From: Flavobacteriaceae bacterium
Lineage (GTDB): Bacteria; Bacteroidota; Bacteroidia; Flavobacteriales; Flavobacteriaceae
NCBI GenBank assembly: GCA_947377425.1
Contig: CANCFZ010000010.1
Span: 1-23,921, forward strand
DNA length: 23,921 bases
Direction: 5' to 3'
The translations under genes and the position numbers were made by a program. Shown here piece after piece: positions 7,514 to 14,012 of this stretch. Position 1 is the stretch's first letter, and each line of letters begins with the position of its first letter. Below the pieces are notes generated by a model. That model was not told the DNA's origin, ran no database searches, and saw only the letters and a list, made by a program, of their open reading frames with translations.

Positions 7514-9884
7514 TATCTTCCCCATTTTCAACAACAGTTTAATTGTTTATAAAGAAGCAATTAAAAACAGTTTAAACCTAAATTTTACTACTTCAGCCGA
7601 AGTCCAAAAAGGTGTTCTTCCAATCAAACACGAAGAATTGCCTGAAGTTTTATTCGTTTCCTCTTATCCACCAAGAGAATGCGGTATTGCTACTTATACT
7701 CAAGATTTAAGACACGCCATTCAAGAAAAATTTGGACATTCACTTTTGTTAAATGTTTGTGCTTTAGAATCTAAAGAATCCAATTTTAATTATCCGGATG
7801 AGGTAAAATACATTTTGCAAACGCAAGAAGAAGAACAATATGCTTTACTAACCAAAAAGATTAATGCTAATAAAAATATCAAAATGATTTTCTTGCAACA
7901 TGAATTTGGGTTGTTTGGTGGCGATAACGGCAATTATTTATTGAAATTCATGGCTCATTTAAAACGACCAATATCCACAACTTTTCATACGGTATTGCCC
8001 AATCCAAACAAGCAACTTAAAAAAGTGGTTCGTAAAATTGTTGATTATTCTGATACTATTATTGTAATGACCAACACATCGGCTTCCATTTTAAAAAGAG
8101 ATTATGGCGTAGCCGAAAGAAAAATAGTTGTTATAGCTCACGGAACTCATTTAGTATCGTCATTAAATGATGCTCATAAAAAATCAAGAGTTCATTTGGC
8201 AGATAGAATTGTGCTTTCTACATTCGGATTATTGAACGAAGGAAAAAGCATCGAAACCGCATTAGACGCTTTGCCCGAAATAATAGTGCGTTTTCCAAAT
8301 GTTATCTATTTGATAATTGGAAAAACACACCCTGAAGTAAAAAAACGCGAAGGCGAAAAATATCGAGATTTTTTATACAATAAGGTCATTGAGTTGAACC
8401 TTCAAAACAATGTTCGATTCATCAACAGATACCTCTCTCTTGAAGAATTGATGGAACATTTGCAACGCACCGATATTTATTTATTCACTTCCAAAGACCC
8501 AAACCAAGCTGTTAGTGGCACTTTGGCTTATGCAATGGCGTGTGGTTGTCCAATCATTTCAACACCTATTCCTCATGCCAAAGAATTATTGGATGGTGCA
8601 GGTTTGAACTTTGATTTTCAAAATTCAAAACAACTGGCTGCGGCAGCAATAAAATTGCTTTACAATCCCGAATTGCTAGACGGTATGCGATTGAATGCGT
8701 TACATAAAATCAATCCTACAGCTTGGCAAAACTCGGCGATAGCTCACATTGAATTGACTCAAAATAATTTATCTAAAAACAGCGTTGCATTGCATTATGA
8801 AATTCCTAAACTATCATTAGACCACATTAAAAAAATGACTACCAACAAAGGAATGATTCAGTTTGCCTCGGTTGCTACTCCCGATTTGAATTCAGGATAC
8901 ACGCTCGATGACAATGCTCGTGCTTTAATTGCTATAACCAAACATTACGAGCTAACTGGAAATAGTGACGATTTAGATTTGATTACAATCTATCTTGATT
9001 TTATACTTTTTTGTCAGAAAGACGATGGAGCTTTTATAAATTATGTTGATATAGATGGAAATTTCATGGATAAAAACAGTAATGAAAATTTAGAAGATGC
9101 CAACGGTAGAGCCATTTGGGCATTGGGAGAATTAATATCGCATGATGATATATTAAATGATAAACTAATCAAGAAAGCCAAATTTGCGATAGAAAAATCA
9201 TTAAAGAACATTTCTAAATTTCAATCACCAAGAGCTATGGCATTTTCAATTAAAGGATTGTATTTTTATAATTTGAACAAAGAAAATTCTCGAGCTAAGC
9301 GTATGATTACTTTATTAGCAGATAATTTGGTTTCTAAATACAGAGGAATTTCTGAAAAAAATTGGAATTGGTATGAAGATTATTTAACCTATGCCAATAG
9401 TGTTTTGCCCGAAGCGATGCTCTATGCAGCATCATGCACAGGAAGTGAATTGTATAAAAACATCGCCAAAACTTCGTTTGATTTCTTGTTGTCGGTTACG
9501 TTTCAAAACAATCAAATCAAAGTCGTTTCCAATCAAGGTTGGCATTTAAAAGGTAAATTGGTCAATCACTTTGGTGAGCAACCTATTGATGTTGCCTACA
9601 CTGTCTTGGCATTAAATCTGTTTTATAAAGTATTCAATCAACAGGAGTATTTAGATAAAATGAACATTGCTTTTGAATGGTTTTTGGGTAAAAATCATTT
9701 ACATCAAATAGTCTATAATCCAAAAACAGGTGGTTGTTATGATGGTTTAGAAGAAGACCATGTTAATCTTAATCAAGGTGCTGAATCAACAGTAAGTTAT
9801 TTAATGGCGCGATTGGTTCTCGAACAAATTGAAAATGCTAAAATTGAAGTGCAACTCTATGATGATATTTTAGAAACTGCATAA
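7503..9884 (+). CDS. GT4 glycosyltransferase fused to a C-terminal alpha/alpha-toroid-like domain
   Basis: The protein has 793 residues with no signal peptide. Residues ~48-425 are a GT-B, family 4-type glycosyltransferase: N-domain entry VLFVSSYPPRECGIATYTQD (49-68), a linker LSTFGLLNEGKSIETALDAL, and the donor-site block SGTLAYAMACGCPIIST followed by ELLDGAG. Residues ~430-785 form a helical repeat domain with paired motifs such as SGYTLDDNARALIAI, LEDANGRAIWALGEL, WNWYEDYLTYANSVLPEAM and NLNQGAESTVSYLMA. These resemble (alpha/alpha)6 carbohydrate-active toroids. The pairing with an overlapping GH130 gene suggests synthesis and turnover of a mannose-containing glycan. Donor, acceptor and activity of the second domain are unknown. 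It is followed by a strong terminator. Confidence 0.88.
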   Translation: MRANIFPIFNNSLIVYKEAIKNSLNLNFTTSAEVQKGVLPIKHEELPEVLFVSSYPPRECGIATYTQDLRHAIQEKFGHSLLLNVCALESKESNFNYPDEVKYILQTQEEEQYALLTKKINANKNIKMIFLQHEFGLFGGDNGNYLLKFMAHLKRPISTTFHTVLPNPNKQLKKVVRKIVDYSDTIIVMTNTSASILKRDYGVAERKIVVIAHGTHLVSSLNDAHKKSRVHLADRIVLSTFGLLNEGKSIETALDALPEIIVRFPNVIYLIIGKTHPEVKKREGEKYRDFLYNKVIELNLQNNVRFINRYLSLEELMEHLQRTDIYLFTSKDPNQAVSGTLAYAMACGCPIISTPIPHAKELLDGAGLNFDFQNSKQLAAAAIKLLYNPELLDGMRLNALHKINPTAWQNSAIAHIELTQNNLSKNSVALHYEIPKLSLDHIKKMTTNKGMIQFASVATPDLNSGYTLDDNARALIAITKHYELTGNSDDLDLITIYLDFILFCQKDDGAFINYVDIDGNFMDKNSNENLEDANGRAIWALGELISHDDILNDKLIKKAKFAIEKSLKNISKFQSPRAMAFSIKGLYFYNLNKENSRAKRMITLLADNLVSKYRGISEKNWNWYEDYLTYANSVLPEAMLYAASCTGSELYKNIAKTSFDFLLSVTFQNNQIKVVSNQGWHLKGKLVNHFGEQPIDVAYTVLALNLFYKVFNQQEYLDKMNIAFEWFLGKNHLHQIVYNPKTGGCYDGLEEDHVNLNQGAESTVSYLMARLVLEQIENAKIEVQLYDDILETA

Positions 9885-9907
9885 CACCTAAATAAAGTTT
9901 GTGAAAG

Positions 9908-9943
9908 AGCCGATTTGCAGCGATGCAAGTTGGCTTTTTTTTT
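9908..9943 (+). terminator. Intrinsic terminator after the GH130-GT4 operon
   Basis: A 12-bp stem with two G-U pairs (AGCCGATTTGCA with TGCAAGTTGGCT) is capped by a GCGA tetraloop of the GNRA type and followed by at least eight T. Confidence 0.9.
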
Positions 9944-9960
9944 ATAATCCATTTCAATAT

Positions 9961-10044
9961 GGGAATTATGTAATTCATTAAGAAACTTATGTAACTCTTT
10001 TCGAGCGTTCTATAAGTAATTTTATAGTGTAATAAATAAGTTAC
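9961..10044 (+). promoter_or_regulatory. Island promoter 4: tandem activator motifs upstream of the BON gene
   Basis: Two degenerate copies of the island motif occur 21 bp apart: one ending TTATGTAAT (9961-9974) and one ending TTATGTAAC (9982-9995). A weak -7-like TAAGTTAC lies at 10037-10044, its TT starting 46 bases after the second copy. The spacing equals that of promoters 1 and 2, though the -7 sequence is poorer. The BON start codon follows 18 bases later. Confidence 0.5.
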
Positions 10045-10061
10045 AAATCAATAGAAACATA

Positions 10062-10721
10062 ATGAAAGCAAATTCTGATTTACAAGAGAAAGTACTTAAA
10101 GCACTCCATTGGGAGCCAACGTTGGATACTTCTCAAATAGGCGTAATGGTTGATAACGGAATAGTTTTACTAACCGGATTTGTGGATAGTTATGCTAAGA
10201 AATTGAAAGTTGAAGCCACCGTAAAAAACGTAAAAGGTGTTAAAGCCGTAGTAGAAAAAGTAGAAGTACGGTTTGGTATTGAAGATGAAATTTCCGATTC
10301 GGAAATTGCGCGCGAAGTGGTCAATGCCTTAAAGTGGAACTGGGAAATTCCCAACGATGTGATTAAAGTAAAAGTGGAGAACAATTGGGTAACACTGGAA
10401 GGGCAATTGCAATGGAATTACCAAAGAGAAACTGCTCAAAAGTTAGTCGATAATTTAGTGGGTGTTCGTGGAGTAAACAATAAGTTAACCATCAAAACAG
10501 AACTTCACGATAAGATTGAAAAAGACCTAATTTTAGCTGCCATTGCAAGAGATTGGTCTATCAATGATGATGAAATTGACGTCACCGTTTTGGATAAAAA
10601 TGTAACACTAACCGGATTAGTTCATTCGTTATACCAAAAACACCAAGCCGAAAAAATAGTTTGGAGCACACCAGGAGTTTGGTATGTAGACAACAATTTA
10701 GAAGTGGGGTTTGATGACTAA
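10062..10721 (+). CDS. Triple BON-domain protein
   Basis: This 219-residue protein has no signal peptide and three consecutive BON domains, about residues 4-72, 78-148 and 150-218. Each has the pattern of a helix, a VxVxNxxVTLxG-type strand, a helix, and GVxxVxNxL. BON domains of the OsmY/Kbp kind bind phospholipids or potassium and are often induced by osmotic or stationary-phase stress. Those proteins are usually periplasmic or combined with LysM; this one appears cytoplasmic. It lies in the stress island, immediately before Dps and Usp genes, and is probably regulated with them through the motif at 9982. Its ligand is unknown. Confidence 0.87.
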   Translation: MKANSDLQEKVLKALHWEPTLDTSQIGVMVDNGIVLLTGFVDSYAKKLKVEATVKNVKGVKAVVEKVEVRFGIEDEISDSEIAREVVNALKWNWEIPNDVIKVKVENNWVTLEGQLQWNYQRETAQKLVDNLVGVRGVNNKLTIKTELHDKIEKDLILAAIARDWSINDDEIDVTVLDKNVTLTGLVHSLYQKHQAEKIVWSTPGVWYVDNNLEVGFDD

Positions 10722-10725
10722 TAAA

Positions 10726-10767
10726 GAATTAGGAATTGAGAATTACGAATTAGGAATTACGAATTGC
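10726..10767. repeat. Heptanucleotide tandem repeat, six GAATTnn units
   Basis: Six head-to-tail 7-bp units: GAATTAG, GAATTGA, GAATTAC, GAATTAG, GAATTAC, GAATTGC. The array starts 5 bases after the BON stop and ends 5 bases before the weak island motif upstream of dps. Unit number could vary by slippage. Confidence 0.85.
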
Positions 10768-10771
10768 AAAC

Positions 10772-10833
10772 TTGACCTATGTTATCTATCCTAAAGCGAA
10801 GCGCCTTTTATAGACAAAGAGAATCTATGTTTC
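10772..10833 (+). promoter_or_regulatory. Possible island promoter 5, upstream of dps (weak motif)
   Basis: A degenerate motif around CTATGTTAT (10777-10785) is followed by the good -7 box TATGTTTC at 10826-10833. The spacing from motif end to TTT is 45 bases, close to the 46-47 of the other four sites. Since dps starts at 10878, this fits a promoter of its own with a 45-base leader, but the motif match is poor. Confidence 0.35.
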
Positions 10834-10877
10834 TATGTGGTGGTTCAATAAAATATAAATTAAATAAAACAACAATA

Positions 10878-11348
10878 ATGAAAGCAAACATTGGAATTAC
10901 AGAACAAAACAGCCAAATGGTTGTTGATGAATTGGCTAAAATCTTAGCAGACGAATATGTTTTATATACCAAAACAAGAAATGCCCATTGGAATATTGAA
11001 GGAGCCGATTTTTATGAAAAACATAAATTCTTCGAAATGCAATACACCCAACTAGAGGATTTTACCGATAAAGTAGCCGAGCGTATTCGGACTTTAGGTT
11101 ATTATGCACCAGCAACATTGTCTTCTTTCTTGAGTTTAACACAACTCACCGAATTCAGCCGTGAGAAAAATGACAGTAATGGTTTTATAAAAGAATTATT
11201 GATGGATCACGAAAGTATTATCATCAAACTGAGAGAAAATATTAATAGATTTTCAACCGATTACAAAGATGCAGGCTCTAGTGATTTTATTACTGGATTG
11301 ATGGAAGACCACGAAAAAATGGCTTGGCTCTTACGTTCACACTTATAA
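10878..11348 (+). CDS. dps: Dps/ferritin-like DNA-protecting protein
   Basis: This is a 156-residue Dps-family four-helix protein. The ferroxidase residues are present in the family pattern: His37 (NAHWNIEG), His49 (FYEKHKFFEMQY), Asp64 and Glu68 (DKVAER). Dps dodecamers oxidise Fe(II) with hydrogen peroxide and store iron, protecting DNA during starvation and oxidative stress. The frame is open back to 10779, but I chose the ATG at 10878. The resulting length matches the family, and the extra 33 residues do not resemble a Dps N-terminus and would overlap the likely promoter. It is followed closely (12-base gap) by the universal stress gene, so both are probably one transcript. Confidence 0.93.
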   Translation: MKANIGITEQNSQMVVDELAKILADEYVLYTKTRNAHWNIEGADFYEKHKFFEMQYTQLEDFTDKVAERIRTLGYYAPATLSSFLSLTQLTEFSREKNDSNGFIKELLMDHESIIIKLRENINRFSTDYKDAGSSDFITGLMEDHEKMAWLLRSHL

Positions 11349-11360
11349 AAATAAATCAAA

Positions 11361-11840
11361 ATGAAAACAACTAAAAAAGTCTTAATGGCATTAGATTATA
11401 ATCCGAATGCTACTAAAATTGCCGAGATTGGTTTCTCTTTTGCTAAAGCAATGGATGCTGAAATAACGCTACTTCACGTTGTTGAAAATGAAGTATATTA
11501 CACGTCATTTATGACCTCTCCAATAACAGGATTGGGTGATTTTGATAGTGCTATATTCTATCAATACATGAATAGTGATGGCTTGAATGATGCTGCCAAT
11601 TATTATTTGGATAAAATTAAAAAACATCTAAATGACAGTAAAATTAAAACACTGGTCGAAAGCGGGCATTTTGCTGAGGTAATTCTAAAAACCGCCAAAC
11701 ACCTAAAAGCCGATATGATTATCATGGGTTCCCACAGCCAAAAATGGTTAGAACAAGTATTGATAGGAAGTACCACAGAAAACGTATTAAACCAAACACA
11801 AATACCATTGCTAATCATTCCTACCAAGAAGAAAAAGTAG
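11361..11840 (+). CDS. Universal stress protein (UspA family)
   Basis: This 159-residue single Usp domain starts KKVLMALDYNPNA and ends in the nucleotide-binding signature region IIMGSHSQKWLEQVLIGSTTENVL followed by PLLIIP. The ATP-binding pattern G-2x-G-9x-G-S/T is kept except that the second Gly is Ser126 (Gly123...Gly136-Ser137). ATP binding is therefore possible but not certain. Usp proteins support survival under starvation, oxidative stress or low oxygen. It is the last gene of the stress island, 12 bases after dps and followed by a 12-bp stem terminator. Confidence 0.92.
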   Translation: MKTTKKVLMALDYNPNATKIAEIGFSFAKAMDAEITLLHVVENEVYYTSFMTSPITGLGDFDSAIFYQYMNSDGLNDAANYYLDKIKKHLNDSKIKTLVESGHFAEVILKTAKHLKADMIIMGSHSQKWLEQVLIGSTTENVLNQTQIPLLIIPTKKKK

Positions 11841-11860
11841 TTAATAGTATTAATAATAGC

Positions 11861-11902
11861 AATAGACCTGACGGATTTTAAAATTGGTCAGGTCTATTTT
11901 AT
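11861..11902 (+). terminator. Intrinsic terminator closing the stress island
   Basis: A 12-bp perfect stem AATAGACCTGAC (11861-11872) with GTCAGGTCTATT (11887-11898) and a 14-base loop, followed by a short T-rich tail. Confidence 0.8.
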
Positions 11903-11969
11903 TTGTGAGTTGCAGTTTTCATTACCACGCTAAGCACTACATGCTAAAACACTCAGATTTATTCATCGC

Positions 11970-12031
11970 AATACTGCTGAAGAAGAGGAATAAAAAAAGA
12001 GCTTTAGGGATTTTTCTAAAGCTCTTTTTTT
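11970..12031. repeat. Copy 1 of a duplicated gene tail plus terminator
   Basis: This 62-base block reads as the C-terminal codons NTAEEEE and a stop on the + strand, followed by a terminator hairpin. It recurs at 12789-12851 with two substitutions and one extra A. The upstream frame is open only to the TAA at 11931, so here the gene is a vestige of about 18 codons. The pair flanks the toxin-antitoxin genes. Confidence 0.85.
11992..12031. terminator. Bidirectional terminator between Usp and the toxin gene
   Basis: A perfect 16-bp stem, A7 GAGCTTTAG (11992-12007) with CTAAAGCTC T7 (12016-12031), and an 8-base loop. It is symmetric, so it can serve both the + strand and the minus-strand toxin-antitoxin operon that ends at 12073. 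Confidence 0.85.
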
Positions 12032-12072
12032 AATCTTATTACTTCCAAATTGCCCTTAGTTGTTGTATTTCA

Positions 12073-12396
12073 TTAATCAACAAATGTTTCTTTTATAACT
12101 TCTTTAGTTGATTTGATTTCAGTTTTATTCAATTTACCTAGTATTTTTATAATTCGTTTTTTATCAACTGTTCTAATTTGGTCAATGGCTATCATTCCTT
12201 TTTTACCGTTATGATTTACTGGAATCCTTGTTGGATATTCATTTAAACTTGAAGTCATTGGAGAAATAACGATAGTATTTAAGTATTTATTCATTTCATT
12301 AGGAGAAACTACTACACATGGTCTAGTTTTTTGAATTTCACTTCCTAATGTTGGATCAAGATTTACTAAAACTATTGAATATTGAATTAATTCCAT
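12073..12396 (-). CDS. mazF: MazF/PemK-family mRNA interferase toxin
   Basis: The protein has 107 residues, the usual size of the family. It begins IQYSIVLVNLDPTLGSEIQK, then TRPCVVVSPNEMN with the conserved Arg25, TIVISPMTSS with Thr48, and IDQIRTVDKKRI near the C-terminus. These are the loop and core motifs of MazF-type endoribonucleases, which cut mRNA at short specific sites and arrest growth until the antitoxin is restored. The cleavage motif cannot be predicted. The start codon overlaps the antitoxin gene end by 10 bases, the classical antitoxin-first operon order. The module sits between two copies of a duplicated gene tail, suggesting that it was inserted. Confidence 0.92.
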   Translation of the reverse strand: MELIQYSIVLVNLDPTLGSEIQKTRPCVVVSPNEMNKYLNTIVISPMTSSLNEYPTRIPVNHNGKKGMIAIDQIRTVDKKRIIKILGKLNKTEIKSTKEVIKETFVD

Positions 12397-12632
12397 TCTT
12401 CGAAATTTTCATCATTAAAAACGTCATTCATTAGCATTTTATCATCACCTTCGATGTTCATTTTTTCAAATGCAGCTTCCCAATTTTTTCTTGGAGTTTC
12501 AATTGGTTTTATAATGATTTGTCCCATTTCGAGTATAACTTCTACTTTGTCTTTAATATTATATTTATCCAAAATGGTTTTACTTAAACGCAACCCTTTT
12601 GAATTTCCAATTTTAATTATTGCAGTTTCCAT
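12387..12632 (-). CDS. mazE: MazE/AbrB-type antitoxin
   Basis: The protein has 81 residues. The N-terminal ~45 residues form a SpoVT/AbrB swapped-hairpin DNA-binding domain (TAIIKIGNSKGLRLSKTILD, then VEVILEMGQIIIKP). The C-terminal part is acidic and probably disordered, ending DVFNDENFEEWN, the kind of tail that occupies the MazF groove. It would neutralise the toxin and repress the operon. The promoter and a palindrome lie just upstream (12654-12687). Confidence 0.9.
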   Translation of the reverse strand: METAIIKIGNSKGLRLSKTILDKYNIKDKVEVILEMGQIIIKPIETPRKNWEAAFEKMNIEGDDKMLMNDVFNDENFEEWN

Positions 12633-12653
12633 AATTTATTTTTAATATTGTTA

Positions 12654-12687
12654 TTACAAAGTAAATACATTTATAAATAGTGTCAAA
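12654..12687 (-). promoter_or_regulatory. Promoter and candidate operator of the toxin-antitoxin operon
   Basis: Read on the minus strand there is TTTG (12687-12684), a 19-base spacer, then TTACTTTG (12664-12657), one mismatch from the Bacteroidota -7 consensus TAnnTTTG. A perfect inverted repeat TTAC-AAA-GTAA (12654-12664) overlaps the -7 box and is a natural site for repression by the antitoxin. The antitoxin ATG is about 22 bases further on. Confidence 0.6.
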
Positions 12688-12722
12688 GGTTTTTGTTATT
12701 TTTTTTTCGTATTATTGAATAG

Positions 12723-12812
12723 TGCGGATTGAAGTTGCAAAAAGACATGGCAGATTGCATTGAGAAATGGAGCAACTATTCCAAATCGAATACTGCTGAT
12801 GAAGAGGAATAA
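12723..12812 (+). pseudogene. C-terminal fragment of an unidentified gene
   Basis: Twenty-nine codons from the TAG at 12720 to a TAA at 12810 read as a protein-like tail (..LQKDMADCIEKWSNYSK.. followed by NTADEEE), with no start at a sensible place. The same C-terminus and terminator are present at 11970-12031. It is probably the remnant of a gene broken when the toxin-antitoxin module arrived. I do not recognise the family, and the fragment is short enough that chance cannot be excluded. Confidence 0.35.
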
Positions 12813-12851
12813 AAAAAAGAGCGTTAGGGATTTTTCTAAAGCTCTTTTTTT
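12789..12851. repeat. Copy 2 of the duplicated gene tail plus terminator
   Basis: The partner of 11970-12031. It differs by GAT for GAA in the tail, one extra A after the stop, and G for T at 12823 in the stem. Confidence 0.85.
12811..12851. terminator. Terminator serving the endonuclease operon and the + strand fragment
   Basis: A-run plus GAGCGTTAG (12811-12827) pairs with CTAAAGCTC plus T-run (12836-12851), with one G/A mismatch caused by the substitution at 12823. It lies 20 bases beyond the minus-strand endonuclease stop. Confidence 0.75.
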
Positions 12852-12870
12852 ATATAAGATACAGTATCGT

Positions 12871-14007
12871 TTAGTTGATAATCACTTTCTTAGTCAACGA
12901 TTGATTGTTAGAACTTAATTTCAAGAAGTAAAACCCTTGTGGTAGGTTTTCTAAAGTAAAAGAATTGTTATTGAAAACTGGTTTCTTAACTTCCAACATC
13001 AATTGTCCGTTGGTGTTGATTAATTGAATATCATCCACTGCAATTTGGCTATCAATATTTATTTTATGTTCGTTTGAAGGATTTGGATACACTGATATTG
13101 ATGCAAATTCTAAAGAGTTAACATTCATGTTAGCACAAGCTGTTGACCAAATTTGGCACACATATTCAGGATGATCAATATAAGGATTTCTATTTCCTTG
13201 AACGGCATAGATTGCATTGTTTCTATCAATTTCTTTTTGACTAACAGGGTCTTGATTGTGCCATATTAGTAGCATGTTTAAAAACCAAGGTTCAAAAACG
13301 TTGTCGTTGCTTCCGTCTAAAACCGTGTCACCACTTCCAGTTGTGTCTAAAGTTTGCCAGCTACCAATTGCATTTTCATAACAAGTTGCCATATAAAAAT
13401 AATTACGAGCAATATCACCTTTAAACTCATCAGCAGGTTCAAAAACTTTTAAAGTATACGGATAATTAGGAGTACTACAAGTTCCAATTTTACTTCCGTT
13501 ACTCGTTGTATAAGTTGGTGCTCCAACCATTCCATAAGCCAAACTACCTCTTGCACCATTATCTTTTTTGTCAGATGGCATCACGTGAAACGCATCCGAA
13601 TACATTGCAGAGCCGCTAACAGCGCCAAACCAACTTTTAGGAAATGTGTGTTCTTTATTGAAACGCTGACATTCAACTGTTCCTAATGTACCATCATCTT
13701 GATTTCCACCACTGGCTACTGTTCCAAAAACAAAATTACAAGTAGAATAAATATCCCAAACAAAACCATCAGGTCTTACATCGGATGTTTGGTATAAATT
13801 CCATAATCCTGAACCATATACAATTATTGTGTGCGGATTAATTTTAGTATATAATTGTGTTTTTAATACAAATCCAGTACCAGTTGCCGAATTATAATAT
13901 CCAGCAGGAATATTAGCCGTAGCATTAAAATTAGTACTCTTTTGAGTTTCTTGGGCAAAACCAATAAACAAAATTAGAAATGCTGTAAGTGTATATATTT
14001 TTTTCAT
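12871..14007 (-). CDS. Secreted endonuclease I family nuclease with type IX sorting domain
   Basis: The protein has 378 residues with a signal peptide (MKKIYTLTAFLILFIGFAQE, cut near 18-20). The EndA/endonuclease I domain spans about 35-285. The metal-dependent nuclease core includes FNKEHTFPKSWF (His120), SDAFHVMPSDKKDNGARGSL (His141) and EIDRNNAIYAVQGNRNPYID. The last 76 residues (303-378) are a type A C-terminal domain (VYPNPSN...INTNGQLM...LPQGFYFLKL...KKVIIN), which directs export through the type IX system. It likely degrades extracellular DNA for phosphate or nucleotide supply. It starts 5 bases after the stop of the methyltransferase gene, so the two share a transcript. Confidence 0.92.
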   Translation of the reverse strand: MKKIYTLTAFLILFIGFAQETQKSTNFNATANIPAGYYNSATGTGFVLKTQLYTKINPHTIIVYGSGLWNLYQTSDVRPDGFVWDIYSTCNFVFGTVASGGNQDDGTLGTVECQRFNKEHTFPKSWFGAVSGSAMYSDAFHVMPSDKKDNGARGSLAYGMVGAPTYTTSNGSKIGTCSTPNYPYTLKVFEPADEFKGDIARNYFYMATCYENAIGSWQTLDTTGSGDTVLDGSNDNVFEPWFLNMLLIWHNQDPVSQKEIDRNNAIYAVQGNRNPYIDHPEYVCQIWSTACANMNVNSLEFASISVYPNPSNEHKINIDSQIAVDDIQLINTNGQLMLEVKKPVFNNNSFTLENLPQGFYFLKLSSNNQSLTKKVIIN

Positions 14008-14012
14008 AAACC

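Noticed and set aside
10779..10877. Extended N-terminus of the Dps gene starting at 10779
   Set aside because: The added 33 residues do not look like Dps, would overlap a good -7 box at 10826, and make the protein longer than the family.
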